From an uncultured Collinsella sp. (GTDB lineage Bacteria > Actinomycetota > Coriobacteriia > Coriobacteriales > Coriobacteriaceae): a stretch of 64,000 bases of DNA. Below are positions 1 through 8,119 of this stretch, piece after piece. How positions within the stretch are numbered: the first letter of the stretch is position 1; each line of letters starts with the position of its first letter. Below the pieces are notes generated by a model. That model saw only the letters and a list, made by a program, of their open reading frames with translations. It was not told the origin of the DNA and did not search any database. Location of the stretch: assembly GCA_902494195.1 (NCBI GenBank), contig CABUSH010000011.1:11626-75625 (forward strand). Reading direction: 5' to 3'. A program made the translations under genes and the position numbers.

Positions 1-1661
1 TCGGCGACGGCAGCACGTGCAATCGAAATCAGCTGGCGCTGGCCCTGCGACAGCTGTGCGCCGTTGCCGGTGAGCATCGTGTCGTAGCCGTCGGGCAGGC
101 GGGTGATAAAGTCGTCTGCGCCGGCGAGCTTTGCCGCCGCGATGCACTCCTCGTCGGTGGCGTCTAGGTTGCCGTAGCGGATGTTGTCCATCACGGTGCC
201 GGTGAACAGGTTCACGTCCTGCAGCACGACGCCCAGCGAGCGGCGCAGATCGGCCTTGCGGATCTTGTTGACGTTGATGCCGTCGTAGCGAATCTTGCCG
301 TCGGCGATGTCATAGAAGCGGTTGATGAGGTTGGTGATGGTCGTCTTACCGGCACCGGTGGCGCCGACAAACGCGACCTTCTGACCCGGCTTGGCAAACA
401 CGGACACGCCGTGCAGCACCTCGTGGTCGGGCGTGTAGCCAAAGTCGACGTTGTCCATGACCAGGTCGCCGCGCAGCGGTACGTACTCGATCTCGCCGGT
501 TGCGCGGTGCGGATGTTTCCATGCCCACATGCCGGTGTGGTGGTCGGCCTCCTCGAGCTGCCAGGTATCGGGGTTCACCTGCGCGTTGACGAGCGTCACA
601 TAGCCTTCATCGGTTTCGGGCTTCTCGTCGATGAGCTCAAAGATGCGGTCGGCGCCGGCGAGGCCCATGACCACGGCGTTGATCTGCTGCGAGATCTGAC
701 CGATCTGTCCGCAGAACTGCTTGGTCATGTTGAGGAACGGCACCACGACGGCGATGGACAGTGCCATGCCCGAGATGCTCAGGTTGGGCACGCCCAGCGC
801 CAGGAAAATGCCGCCTGCCAGTGCGACTAGCACGTAGAGCAGGTTGCCCAGATTCATAAGGATGGGCATGAGGATGTTGGCGTACATGTTGGCCTTCTGC
901 GAGACCTCGAAGAGCTTTTCGTTGCGCTCGTCAAAATCGGCCTCGGCGGCAGACTCGTGGCAGAATGCCTTGACGACCTTCTGGCCATTCATGACTTCCT
1001 CGATATGGCCCTCGACCACGCCGAGCTCGGTCTGCTGTGCAATAAAGAAACGCGCGGAGTTGGAGCCGAGCAGCTTGGTCATAAAGGTCATAAAGACGAC
1101 GCCGGCCACAATGACCAGGCACATCCACACACTGTAGTACAGCATGATAAAGAACACCGTGACGATGACGATGGTCGTCATGAGCAGGTTGGGCAGCGAC
1201 TGGCTGATCATCTGGCGCAGCGTGTCGATGTCGTTGGTGTAGTGGCTCATGATGTCGCCGCGCTGGTGCGTGTCGAAGTAGCGGATCGGCAGGTCCTGCA
1301 TGCGGTTAAACATCTTCTCGCGCAGCTTCTCGAGCGAGCCCTGCGTAACGATGGCCATGGCGCGGTTCCAGAAGAGCGAGGACAGGATGCCGACGCCGTA
1401 GATGCAGGCGAGGGTGGTCACGAGCTGTGCGATCTTGGGCTGCGCGGCTTCCCAATCGCCCGACTGCCACGATTCGCTAATAATCTGCAGGGCGCTCTGA
1501 AGGAAGGTCGCGCCGATGGAGTTGATGATGGCGCAGAGCACCACGCCGCCGACGACGAGGGGCAAAAGCACGGGGTAGAAGCCAAAGAGCGTCTTGATGA
1601 GGCGCGACATGGTGCCGCCCTTGCGGTTGAGCGCGCGCTCGGCGGTCGTTGCCTTACTCAT
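1..1661 (-). CDS. ABC exporter subunit, permease-ATPase fusion (3' end beyond window)
   Basis: Half-transporter of the ABCB/MdlB exporter type, predicted to form the second half of a heterodimeric multidrug or lipid exporter with the gene upstream. Reading leftward from the ATG at 1661, I see an N-terminal membrane domain of about six hydrophobic segments, then an ATPase domain with a canonical Walker A (GATGAGKTT), a Q-loop and an ABC signature LSQGQ near the window edge. The Walker B and C-terminus lie outside the window, so 553 codons are visible. The ATG overlaps the stop of the upstream exporter gene (ATGAGTAA), indicating translational coupling. Family assignment is strong; the substrate is unknown. 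Confidence 0.93.
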   Translation of the reverse strand, partial: MSKATTAERALNRKGGTMSRLIKTLFGFYPVLLPLVVGGVVLCAIINSIGATFLQSALQIISESWQSGDWEAAQPKIAQLVTTLACIYGVGILSSLFWNRAMAIVTQGSLEKLREKMFNRMQDLPIRYFDTHQRGDIMSHYTNDIDTLRQMISQSLPNLLMTTIVIVTVFFIMLYYSVWMCLVIVAGVVFMTFMTKLLGSNSARFFIAQQTELGVVEGHIEEVMNGQKVVKAFCHESAAEADFDERNEKLFEVSQKANMYANILMPILMNLGNLLYVLVALAGGIFLALGVPNLSISGMALSIAVVVPFLNMTKQFCGQIGQISQQINAVVMGLAGADRIFELIDEKPETDEGYVTLVNAQVNPDTWQLEEADHHTGMWAWKHPHRATGEIEYVPLRGDLVMDNVDFGYTPDHEVLHGVSVFAKPGQKVAFVGATGAGKTTITNLINRFYDIADGKIRYDGINVNKIRKADLRRSLGVVLQDVNLFTGTVMDNIRYGNLDATDEECIAAAKLAGADDFITRLPDGYDTMLTGNGAQLSQGQRQLISIARAAVA

Positions 1662-3468
1662 GTGCCTCGCCTCCTTCCTGGGTCTGAGCTTGCGTTACGG
1701 ATGCCTCGGTGTCGGCCTCGCTGGCCCCTTCGCCCTCGGCAGACATCTTGTTTTGCGAGGTAAAGGTCTCGCGGTAGATCTCGCTTGTCTTAAGCAGCTC
1801 GTCATGGTTGCCGATCTGAGCGATGCGGCCGCCCTCCATGACGATGATGCGGTCTGCGTCCTGCACGGAGCTGATGCGCTGGGCGATGATGAGCTTGGTC
1901 GTGTTAGGCAGATAGCTTGCCAGCCCTGCGCGGATCTTGGCGTCGGTCTTGGTGTCGACGGCGCTGGTGGAGTCGTCCAGGATCAAGATCTTGGGGCGAC
2001 GCAGCAGAGCGCGCGCAATGCACAGGCGCTGCTTCTGACCGCCCGAGACATTGGAGCCGCCCTGCTCGATCCAGGTGTCGTAACCCTTGGGGAAGCCGTC
2101 GACAAACTCATCGGCGCAGGCCAGATGTGCCGCCTCGCGGACTTCCTCGTCGGTGGCGTTCGGGTCGCCCCAGCGCAGATTCTCGGCGATGGTGCCGCTA
2201 AACAGCACGTTTTTCTGCAGCACCATGGCGACCTGGTGGCGCAGTGCGTCCAGGTCGTAGTCGCGCACGTCCATGCCGCCCACGCGCACGGTGCCCTCGG
2301 TGGCGTCGTACAGGCGGGCGATGAGGTTTACGAGCGTGGACTTGGCCGAGCCGGTACCGCCGATGATGCCGATGGTCTCGCCGCTCTTAATGTGCAGGTC
2401 GATATCGTCGAGCGCCTGGCGCTTCGCATGCGCGGAATACTTAAAGCTCACGTGGTCAAAGTCGATGGAGCCGTCGGCAACCTCGAGCACGGGCTCGGCG
2501 GGATCGGCGATCGTGGGCTCGGCGACCAGCACCTCGGTAATGCGGTGTGCCGATTCGTCGGCCATGGTCACCATGACAAAGATCATCGACAGCTGCATCA
2601 GGCTCATAAGGATCTGGAAACCATAGGTAAAGATCGAGGAGAGCTGGCCCACGTCGAACAGCGTGCCCTGGCTCGTGATGATGAGCTTGGAGCCCAGGTA
2701 GATGATGACGACAAACGCGCCGTTGACGCAGATGTTCATCATGGGGTTGTTAAAGGCGAGCAGCTTCTCGGCGCGGGTGAAGTCCATCTGGACGTCGCGT
2801 GCGGCGGTCGCGAACTTCTCCTTCTCAAAGTCTTCGCGCACGTAGCTCTTGACCACGCGCATGCCGGTGACGTTTTCCTCGACGGACTCGTTAAGGGCGT
2901 CGTACTTGTGGAACACGCGCGAGAAGATGGGGCGCACCTTAAAGATGATAAAGAACAGTCCAAAGCCCAGCAGCGGAATGATGACCAGGTAGACCATGGC
3001 AACGCTGCCGCCCATGATAAACGCCATGGTAAAGGCGAAGATCAAGACCAGCGGCGCGCGCACGGCGATACGGATGATCATCATAAAGGCCTGCTGCACG
3101 TTGTTGATGTCGGTGGTCAGGCGCGTGACGAGCGAGGAGCTCGAGAACTCATCGATGTTGGCAAAGCTGAACGTCTGGATCTTGTAGAACAGGTCGTGAC
3201 GCAGGTTCTTGGCGAAGCCGCAACTCGCATGGCTGCAGGTGACGCCGGCAGCGGCACCAAAAGCGAGCGACGTCAGCGCGATGAGCACCAAAAAGCCCGC
3301 GGTTGGTAGCATCTCGGCTACGGTGGCGCCGTCTTTGATGGCGTCGATCAGGTTGGCGGTGATAAATGGAATCAGCATCTCGCAGAGCACCTCGCCAAGC
3401 ACGAGCAACGGCGTGGCAACGGTGACTTTCATATAGTCGCGGATGCTGCCCATGAGGGTTTTAATCAT
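1654..3468 (-). CDS. ABC exporter subunit with degenerate ATPase site
   Basis: 604-residue permease-ATPase half-transporter, the usual length for ABCB-type exporters. The N-terminal half carries about six membrane segments. The ATPase half shows Walker A GGTGSAKST (Ala where the last Gly of the P-loop is usual), signature VSGGQKQRL, and Walker B ILILDDSTSAVD, in which the catalytic Glu is replaced by Asp. That D-D-S-T-S form marks the degenerate-site partner of heterodimeric exporters such as BmrCD, LmrCD and TM287/288, which fits the tandem pair here. It starts inside the end of the marR gene (8-bp overlap ATGATTAA) and ends inside the start of the next exporter gene. It is probably repressed by the MarR protein of the same operon. 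Confidence 0.93.
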   Translation of the reverse strand: MIKTLMGSIRDYMKVTVATPLLVLGEVLCEMLIPFITANLIDAIKDGATVAEMLPTAGFLVLIALTSLAFGAAAGVTCSHASCGFAKNLRHDLFYKIQTFSFANIDEFSSSSLVTRLTTDINNVQQAFMMIIRIAVRAPLVLIFAFTMAFIMGGSVAMVYLVIIPLLGFGLFFIIFKVRPIFSRVFHKYDALNESVEENVTGMRVVKSYVREDFEKEKFATAARDVQMDFTRAEKLLAFNNPMMNICVNGAFVVIIYLGSKLIITSQGTLFDVGQLSSIFTYGFQILMSLMQLSMIFVMVTMADESAHRITEVLVAEPTIADPAEPVLEVADGSIDFDHVSFKYSAHAKRQALDDIDLHIKSGETIGIIGGTGSAKSTLVNLIARLYDATEGTVRVGGMDVRDYDLDALRHQVAMVLQKNVLFSGTIAENLRWGDPNATDEEVREAAHLACADEFVDGFPKGYDTWIEQGGSNVSGGQKQRLCIARALLRRPKILILDDSTSAVDTKTDAKIRAGLASYLPNTTKLIIAQRISSVQDADRIIVMEGGRIAQIGNHDELLKTSEIYRETFTSQNKMSAEGEGASEADTEASVTQAQTQEGGEAHE

Positions 3469-3964
3469 CCAGTTCCTCCCAGGTTACGCGGATTTTATCG
3501 AGCATTTCGGCGAGGTCCTCACGCTCGTCGTGGGTGAGCGCGCTAAAGGCCCGTTTTCTAAAGCGGATGCGGGCCGCCTGGTCGATGCGGGCGTTTTCCC
3601 GGCCGGTTTCGGTCAGGCGAATGGTGAGTTGCCGTCGATCCTTGGGGTTACGGCTGCGCTCGATGAGACCGTTGACCTCGAGCTTGGACAGGATCTCGGA
3701 AAGCGACCCCGGCTTGAGGTCAAAGTGCATGCCGAGTTCCTGCTGCGACATCTCGCCGCCGGGCTGCTTGGCCAGCAGGCAGATGATGGGCGCCTTGCCG
3801 GACACGCCTCCGCCATGAAAATGCATGTAATGGCCGCAAAAGCCCAGGCCGCTCAGGATGCGCTTGGCGAGTTTGTCTTCGGCGCTGACCGCTTCGGGTA
3901 TGTCTACCGGTTGCGACGGGTCACCGCCGGGCTCATGCGGAAGGACGAGTGGTTCAACACACAT
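3461..3964 (-). CDS. MarR-family transcriptional regulator
   Basis: 167-residue winged-helix regulator. The core from about residue 55 to 125 (MSQQELGMHFDLKPGSLSEI, then LEVNGLIERSRNPKDRRQLT) is the classic MarR recognition helix and wing with its D-x-R motif. It is the first gene of the leftward exporter operon, with stop and start overlapping the next gene by 8 bp. An AGGAG-type ribosome site lies about 12 nt upstream of the ATG. A good promoter and a 9-bp inverted repeat lie immediately upstream, consistent with autorepression. The ligand is unknown; regulation of an exporter suggests drug or metabolite sensing. Confidence 0.92.
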   Translation of the reverse strand: MCVEPLVLPHEPGGDPSQPVDIPEAVSAEDKLAKRILSGLGFCGHYMHFHGGGVSGKAPIICLLAKQPGGEMSQQELGMHFDLKPGSLSEILSKLEVNGLIERSRNPKDRRQLTIRLTETGRENARIDQAARIRFRKRAFSALTHDEREDLAEMLDKIRVTWEELDD

Positions 3965-3985
3965 ATCTAAGCTTCGCTCCTTTCC

Positions 3986-4021
3986 TTAGTTAGGTAGATG
4001 AATTGTTTTGTGCCTAACTAA
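3986..4021 (-). promoter_or_regulatory. Probable MarR operator (inverted repeat)
   Basis: TTAGTTAGG at 3986-3994 and its exact reverse complement CCTAACTAA at 4013-4021, 18-nt spacer. GCTCC/GGAGC at 3976-3980 and 4026-4030 extend the symmetry. It overlaps the -10 and the transcript start, so bound MarR would block the promoter. The sites are seen; binding is inferred. Confidence 0.65.
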
Positions 4022-4048
4022 TTTAGGAGCGCATAGATTGATTGTCAA
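4020..4048 (-). promoter_or_regulatory. Sigma-70-type promoter of the marR-exporter operon
   Basis: On the minus strand there is a perfect -35 TTGACA (4048-4043), exactly 17 nt, then a -10-like TAAATT (4025-4020), followed downstream by the marR start. No other promoter in this gap is as good. Confidence 0.7.
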
Positions 4049-4063
4049 GGTACCAAACTAGTG

Positions 4064-4150
4064 GTTACGCGGTTTTACCAAACCGCGTAACGGCTCGACG
4101 CTGCAAACCCGCCAGAGCGGCAATCTGCCTTTCAACTTCGGCGGCATGAT
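4064..4150 (+). repeat. Family A element, partial copy
   Basis: Begins with a perfect 12-bp hairpin (4064-4075 with 4080-4091, loop TACC), followed by the family's conserved GACGCTGC and a CAATCTGCC block. It then stops matching where a family B hairpin begins at 4151. Unlike the other four copies it does not follow a plus-strand stop codon, so it is probably a broken copy. Confidence 0.6.
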
Positions 4151-4204
4151 AGTCGTTGGGGACGTTCTTGTTTGCCTAGTCATTTAAGAACGTCCCCAAC
4201 GACT
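4151..4204. repeat. Family B hairpin, copy 1
   Basis: Perfect 19-bp inverted repeat (4151-4169 with 4186-4204) around a 16-nt loop. The same arm core (GGGGACGTTCTT) and nearly the same loop recur at 43800-43857, showing a dispersed repeat. There are no T-tracts typical of a terminator. Confidence 0.75.
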
Positions 4205-4210
4205 AACTTA

Positions 4211-4362
4211 AAAACTATGCCGGATTACGGGGCTGAACGACGGATTGCCGACCATGCCGAAATTGGTAAAAAGAAAACCGCAGGTAGAAGGCTCGCTATG
4301 ATTTGAAAATAGGGGGTGTGGTTGGCTCATTCAGGTTCAGCCCCGTAATCCGGCATAGTTTT
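4211..4362. mobile_element. MITE-like 152-bp element with 28-bp perfect terminal inverted repeats
   Basis: 4211-4238 and 4335-4362 are exact reverse complements over 28 bp, bounding a non-coding 96-bp interior. The size and end structure resemble a miniature inverted-repeat transposable element. I see no convincing target-site duplication and no second copy in this window, so a large regulatory hairpin remains possible. The remaining stretch to the next gene (4363-4544) shows no clear gene or signal. Confidence 0.45.
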
Positions 4363-4544
4363 GAAATGGCACTGAATAAGTGGCGGCAAATGAGCCGCAA
4401 TGAAGCAAGCTAGCCCCTCGTTTCCGAAACCTTTCCGCAACAATTTGCCCTTCGTGCCGCTCGACTCCGCTCACAACGCCTCCTGCGCTACACTTAGTCG
4501 CACTGTGGCGCTACTGCGCCGCGCCCGACTCAAGGGGGACACTC

Positions 4545-5369
4545 ATGAAGAATACTCAGCTGCTGCTGATTAACGATATGTGCGGCTACGGCAAGGTCGC
4601 GCTTTCCGCCATGCTGCCGGTGCTGTCGCACATGGGCTACCGTATCCATAACCTGCCGACGGCGCTCGTTTCCGACACGCTCAACTACCCCAAGTTCTAC
4701 ATCCACGACACCACCGAGTACGTGCGTCAAAGCCTCGCTATCTGGGAGGAGCTCGGCTTTGAGTTCGATGCCATCTCCACCGGCTTTATCGTGACCGAGG
4801 AAGAGACGCGCATCATCTCGGACTTTTGTCACCGCCGCGCGCAAAAGGGCACCAAGGTGTTCGTCGACCCCATCATGGGCGACAACGGTAAGCTCTACGC
4901 CGGCGTGCCCGAGTCCACGATTGGCCTTATGCGGCACCTGCTGGAGTGCGCAGACTACGCGGTACCCAACTATACTGAGGCGTGCCTGCTTGCCGATAGG
5001 CCTATCGCCGAGCAAATTACGCCCGATGAGGCCCGTGACCTTGTGGACGCCGTGCGCGAGCTGGGTGCCAAATCTGTGGTCATTACGAGCGCCGTTGTCA
5101 ATGGCACGAACGCGGTTATCGGTTACGACCATGTGGCGGGGGAGTACTTTACGATTCCCTTTGAGCTCATTCCGGTCTATTTCCCGGGCACGGGTGACAC
5201 GTTTTCGGCGGTGCTCGTCGGCCGCGTTATGTCGGGTTGGAGTCTGCAGCGCGCGACGTCCGATGCCATGCGTGTGGTGGCTGAGCTTATCGAGCGCAAT
5301 GCCGACCAAGAGGACAAGTCGGCTGGCCTTCCCATCGAGGCCTGCCTGGATGTGGTTGACCATGAGTAA
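4545..5369 (+). CDS. Pyridoxal/pyridoxamine kinase (PdxK/PdxY-like)
   Basis: 274-residue ribokinase-superfamily kinase, predicted to phosphorylate pyridoxal, pyridoxine or pyridoxamine to feed pyridoxal 5'-phosphate salvage in the cytoplasm. The N-terminus (LLINDMCGYGKVALSAMLPV) matches the substrate-binding start of PdxK/PdxY proteins. FVDPIMGDNGKLY is the family's central motif, and PGTGDTFSAVLVG near residues 212-224 holds the catalytic Asp and anion hole. Length is typical. The start follows AAGGGGGAC. The stop overlaps the start of the next gene (ATGAGTAA). The exact vitamer preference cannot be read from sequence. Confidence 0.9.
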   Translation: MKNTQLLLINDMCGYGKVALSAMLPVLSHMGYRIHNLPTALVSDTLNYPKFYIHDTTEYVRQSLAIWEELGFEFDAISTGFIVTEEETRIISDFCHRRAQKGTKVFVDPIMGDNGKLYAGVPESTIGLMRHLLECADYAVPNYTEACLLADRPIAEQITPDEARDLVDAVRELGAKSVVITSAVVNGTNAVIGYDHVAGEYFTIPFELIPVYFPGTGDTFSAVLVGRVMSGWSLQRATSDAMRVVAELIERNADQEDKSAGLPIEACLDVVDHE

Positions 5370-5691
5370 TGCTGGCGAGGGCGGCATCAAGCCTGCGGGC
5401 GAGAACAAGCCGCTCGGCGCGCCGCGTGGCAAGCGTCCGCGTATCCGCGTGAGCTGCGTGGACCAGCTGGGTGCGTGCCGCTGCCACCATGGTCATAAGC
5501 CGGGCGATGTCTTCGACTTCGATCGCGATCGCGGCAAGATGTGCGCCATGGCCTGCCACGTGGGCTTTCCCTATATCGATATCCTGCGCTATGGCGGAAA
5601 TGTGCCCGGCAACGAGCCCGGCACGGCAAAGTTCTGCTGCCCCGAGGTCGATACGCTGAACGTCTGGCTCGCTGAAATCGTCGACGAGTAG
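5362..5691 (+). CDS. TIGR04076-like small cysteine-rich protein
   Basis: 109-residue cytoplasmic protein of unknown function. The central pattern (GACRCHHGHKPGDVFDF, then a conserved Cys-Ala and YIDILRYGGN) resembles the TIGR04076 family, whose members carry a short Cys-containing HKxGD motif and an LRYGG tail. Six cysteines suggest metal or redox chemistry, but no function is established. The ATG overlaps the pyridoxal kinase stop by 8 bp, so the pair is translationally coupled. A family C palindrome starts 9 nt after the stop. Confidence 0.75.
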   Translation: MSNAGEGGIKPAGENKPLGAPRGKRPRIRVSCVDQLGACRCHHGHKPGDVFDFDRDRGKMCAMACHVGFPYIDILRYGGNVPGNEPGTAKFCCPEVDTLNVWLAEIVDE

Positions 5692-5699
5692 TTGAGCGC

Positions 5700-5732
5700 A
5701 ATGTGACAAAGGGACAGTTCTTTTGTCACATT
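5700..5732. repeat. Family C palindrome
   Basis: Exact 11-nt arms AATGTGACAAA and TTTGTCACATT around an 11-nt centre GGGACAGTTCT. One of several ATGTGACAAAGGG-type palindromes in the window, sitting just after a stop codon. Confidence 0.75.
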
Positions 5733-5774
5733 CGCGGGTGGTGTCCCTTCTTTTTGCTTATAATCTCAAATCTC

Positions 5775-5850
5775 TGCATTTCATCCGATTTTAGGTTCTA
5801 AAAATTCTGCGTTTCATCGATAATCAAGCGTACAAAACTTTGCATTTCAT
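5775..5850 (+). promoter_or_regulatory. Three direct repeats with exact 33-bp period upstream of the ATPase gene
   Basis: TGCATTTCAT (5775-5784), TGCGTTTCAT (5808-5817) and TGCATTTCAT (5841-5850), each followed by a CGAT-like tail. The spacing is exactly 33 bp each time, about three helical turns, placing the sites on one DNA face. A TATAAT at 5759-5764 lies just upstream, without a clear -35. A likely iterated operator for the following gene. Confidence 0.6.
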
Positions 5851-5874
5851 TCGATGACACCGAGGGGAGAGCCT

Positions 5875-7236
5875 ATGCTGCGTAGGAAAATAGCGGCAGA
5901 GCTGGAGCGTTGGCTGAAGTCTTCCGAGCAAAAGGCCTTGTTCATTACGGGTTCTCGCCAGATTGGCAAAAGCTATTCGATTCGCGCATTTGGCAAAGCT
6001 AACCATGCAACCTATATCGAGCTTAACCTCATGGAAAACCGCCAGGCAAAAGATGCTCTTCTCGAGGCGCGGGATGCCGATGATTTCATCAGCAGGGTGA
6101 CGCTTCTTTCGGGAAAGTCGATTGCGCCAGGCAAAACGCTCGTGTTTATCGATGAGGTCCAGGAGGCCCCCGACATCATGACGATGGCAAAGTTCCTTGT
6201 TGAGGACGGGAGGTGCCGCTGGGCGTTTTCGGGGTCAATGCTCGGGACTCAGTTCAAGGGCGTCAGGTCCTATCCCGTGGGGTATGTTCACGAGCTTAGG
6301 ATGTTCCCGCTCGATTTTGAGGAGTTTTGCTGGGCAATCGGGGTGAGCGAGGGGGCTCGCCAAACGATACGTGACGCGTGTATCAGCGAGAGGCCCGTTC
6401 CTGATTACATTCATGACGCGATGATGGCAAACTTCAGGACCTATACCGTTGTCGGCGGAATGCCGGAGGTCGTGCAGCGTTTCCTTGACACGCGGGGCGA
6501 CCTTGCCTCTGTTCGTCAGCTGCAGTCAGAACTCAACGAACAGTACCGGCGGGATATCTCCAAGTATGCAAGCGGGCGAGCCCTTCAGGTGCGGAGCATC
6601 TACGATCAGCTCCCTATTATGCTCGAGGGCGAAAACAAGCGCTTCGTGCTCAATTCCATTGACCCCAAGGCTCACTACGAGAAGTATCAGCGAGATTTTG
6701 TATGGCTTGTCGATGCCGGCGTTGCTCTCAAAGCCGATATCGTAACCGAGCCAAAATCGCCCCTGCTCAAGACGGCACGGCCGTCGCAGTTCAAGCTATA
6801 TCAATCGGATACGGGCATGTTGATGGCGCGCTACCCCGTTGGAGTCGCCCAAGCGGCTTATCTTGATAGCAAGGAGCCCAATCTGGGCGGCGTTTACGAA
6901 AACGTGGTGGCCCAGCAGCTGGCTGCCCAAAATCGCCAGCTTTATTACTATCAGACAAAAAAGCGCGGTGAAGTGGACTTTGTGGTCGATGGACCGGATG
7001 GGACGGCTGTTCCGATCGAGGTTAAATCGGGCTCCTATTACCATGCGCACGCTGCGCTCGGTCATGTGCTTGATACGGCTGAATATGGCGTAAGGCTCGG
7101 GATTGTTTTCTCGAGAGGCAACGTTGAGCGCAACGGAGCGGTTCTCTATTTGCCGCTATATGCGACCTGGGCCCTTTCGGATGTTTTGGGCGACTCCTGT
7201 GCCGAGGGGATAAAGCTGGAGGTCAAGCCGGTCTAG
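5875..7236 (+). CDS. DUF4143-type AAA ATPase
   Basis: 453-residue ATPase. The N-terminal AAA domain shows Walker A GSRQIGKS at about residues 24-31 and Walker B LVFIDEVQEAP at about 89-99. The C-terminal half contains the DUF4143 region (YQSDTGML, then GGVYENVVAQQLA, and REVDF/EVKSG-type nuclease-like motifs seen as KKRGEVDFVV and VPIEVKSGSYY). The end resembles a PD-(D/E)XK fold (E-V-D, E-V-K). Cellular role is unknown; such genes are scattered solitary units in gut bacteria. I chose ATG 5875 over an in-frame ATG at 5854 because GGGGAGAG sits correctly before it. Phased 33-bp repeats upstream suggest autoregulation. Confidence 0.9.
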   Translation: MLRRKIAAELERWLKSSEQKALFITGSRQIGKSYSIRAFGKANHATYIELNLMENRQAKDALLEARDADDFISRVTLLSGKSIAPGKTLVFIDEVQEAPDIMTMAKFLVEDGRCRWAFSGSMLGTQFKGVRSYPVGYVHELRMFPLDFEEFCWAIGVSEGARQTIRDACISERPVPDYIHDAMMANFRTYTVVGGMPEVVQRFLDTRGDLASVRQLQSELNEQYRRDISKYASGRALQVRSIYDQLPIMLEGENKRFVLNSIDPKAHYEKYQRDFVWLVDAGVALKADIVTEPKSPLLKTARPSQFKLYQSDTGMLMARYPVGVAQAAYLDSKEPNLGGVYENVVAQQLAAQNRQLYYYQTKKRGEVDFVVDGPDGTAVPIEVKSGSYYHAHAALGHVLDTAEYGVRLGIVFSRGNVERNGAVLYLPLYATWALSDVLGDSCAEGIKLEVKPV

Positions 7237-7260
7237 GGCCAGTCTCTTTGTCACATCCAT

Positions 7261-7353
7261 GAGTGTGGATTTTCTCCCGCCGAGATAACGAGCGTGGATT
7301 TCCTTCCGTATAGAGCGCACTTGAACGCTCAAAGTGGGAGAAAATCTACGCTC
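7261..7353. repeat. Three related 18-mers, two direct and one inverted
   Basis: The 18-mers at 7261-7278 and 7290-7307 are direct repeats (GAGYGTGGATTTYCTYCC) and 7336-7353 is the inverted form with two mismatches to the first. They fill the gap between the converging ATPase and phosphatase genes. A half family C motif (CTTTGTCACAT) precedes them at about 7246-7256. Possibly bidirectional termination; role unknown. Confidence 0.5.
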
Positions 7354-7390
7354 GATTTATGCCGAGGGCGCGGTTCGTGCGCCCACGAAC

Positions 7391-7837
7391 CTACAGTTGC
7401 TCGAGCATAGCGGTGCAGCCGGCGAGCATGTCGCGGTAGGTGGCATCGAAGTTGCCGGTGTACCAGGGATCGGCCACGTCGCCGGGGCGCTCGGTCCAAT
7501 CGAGCAAGCGCGTAATCTTGCCGTCGGGGTCGTCGCCAAAGATGCGACACAGGCCACGCGCGTTCTCGGCATCCATATAGACAATGTGGTCCCAGTCGCC
7601 ATACTCTGCGCGACGCACCTGGCGCGCGCGGTGCGCGACGACGGGAATCCCGACCTCGCGCAGCTTGGCAACGGTACCGTGGTGCGGCGGGTTGCCGATC
7701 TCCTCGGTCGAGGTCGCCGCGGAATCAACGACAAACTCGCCCGCGCGCCCGGCGCGGTGCACCAGCTCGGTAAACACCGACTCAGCCATCGTCGATCGGC
7801 AGATGTTCCCGTGGCAGATAAACAGTACGCGTTGCAT
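7391..7837 (-). CDS. Low-molecular-weight protein tyrosine phosphatase
   Basis: 148-residue cytoplasmic phosphatase, predicted to hydrolyse phosphotyrosine. The N-terminal MQRVLFICHGNICRSTMAES holds the C(X)5R P-loop (Cys-His-Gly-Asn-Ile-Cys-Arg-Ser), and DVADPWY near residue 115 supplies the general-acid Asp. Length is typical. I place the start at 7837 because the family begins right before VLFIC and AAGGAAA lies upstream; an in-frame start at 7900 would add a non-conserved 21-residue tail. The first 47 nt of this gene are duplicated at 14531-14578, implying that the DNA upstream of this gene arrived by integration at its 5' end. Confidence 0.93.
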   Translation of the reverse strand: MQRVLFICHGNICRSTMAESVFTELVHRAGRAGEFVVDSAATSTEEIGNPPHHGTVAKLREVGIPVVAHRARQVRRAEYGDWDHIVYMDAENARGLCRIFGDDPDGKITRLLDWTERPGDVADPWYTGNFDATYRDMLAGCTAMLEQL

Positions 7838-7838
7838 A
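7791..7838. other. Attachment-site-like repeat, left copy (within phosphatase 5' end)
   Basis: 48 nt matching 14531-14578 at 45 of 48 positions in direct orientation; the last 24 nt are identical. Together they bracket the island of about 6.7 kb. Best explained as attL/attR of an integrative element that recognises the start of the phosphatase gene. Confidence 0.65.
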
Positions 7839-8119
7839 TGCGGTTTCCTTTTCAATCGGTATCGATGAGCTCGATTATCGTACCTATACTTGCGCCCCAA
7901 TGTAACAAGGGGACAGGCTTAACGGTTGTATCTACCTGCGATGATAGCAAGATGAAGCCGTTAATCCCTACACCTATACTGCATTCAACGAGTTGAATGG
8001 CTCTAAAAATCAGTTTCAATATAGGGTAGATAATCCGCTTTATTAAGGCCAGAAATCAGCTAAAAGCAAAAGAAAAAGTAGTAAAAACGTAGTACGGCTC
8101 AAATTTTTACTACCAATGT

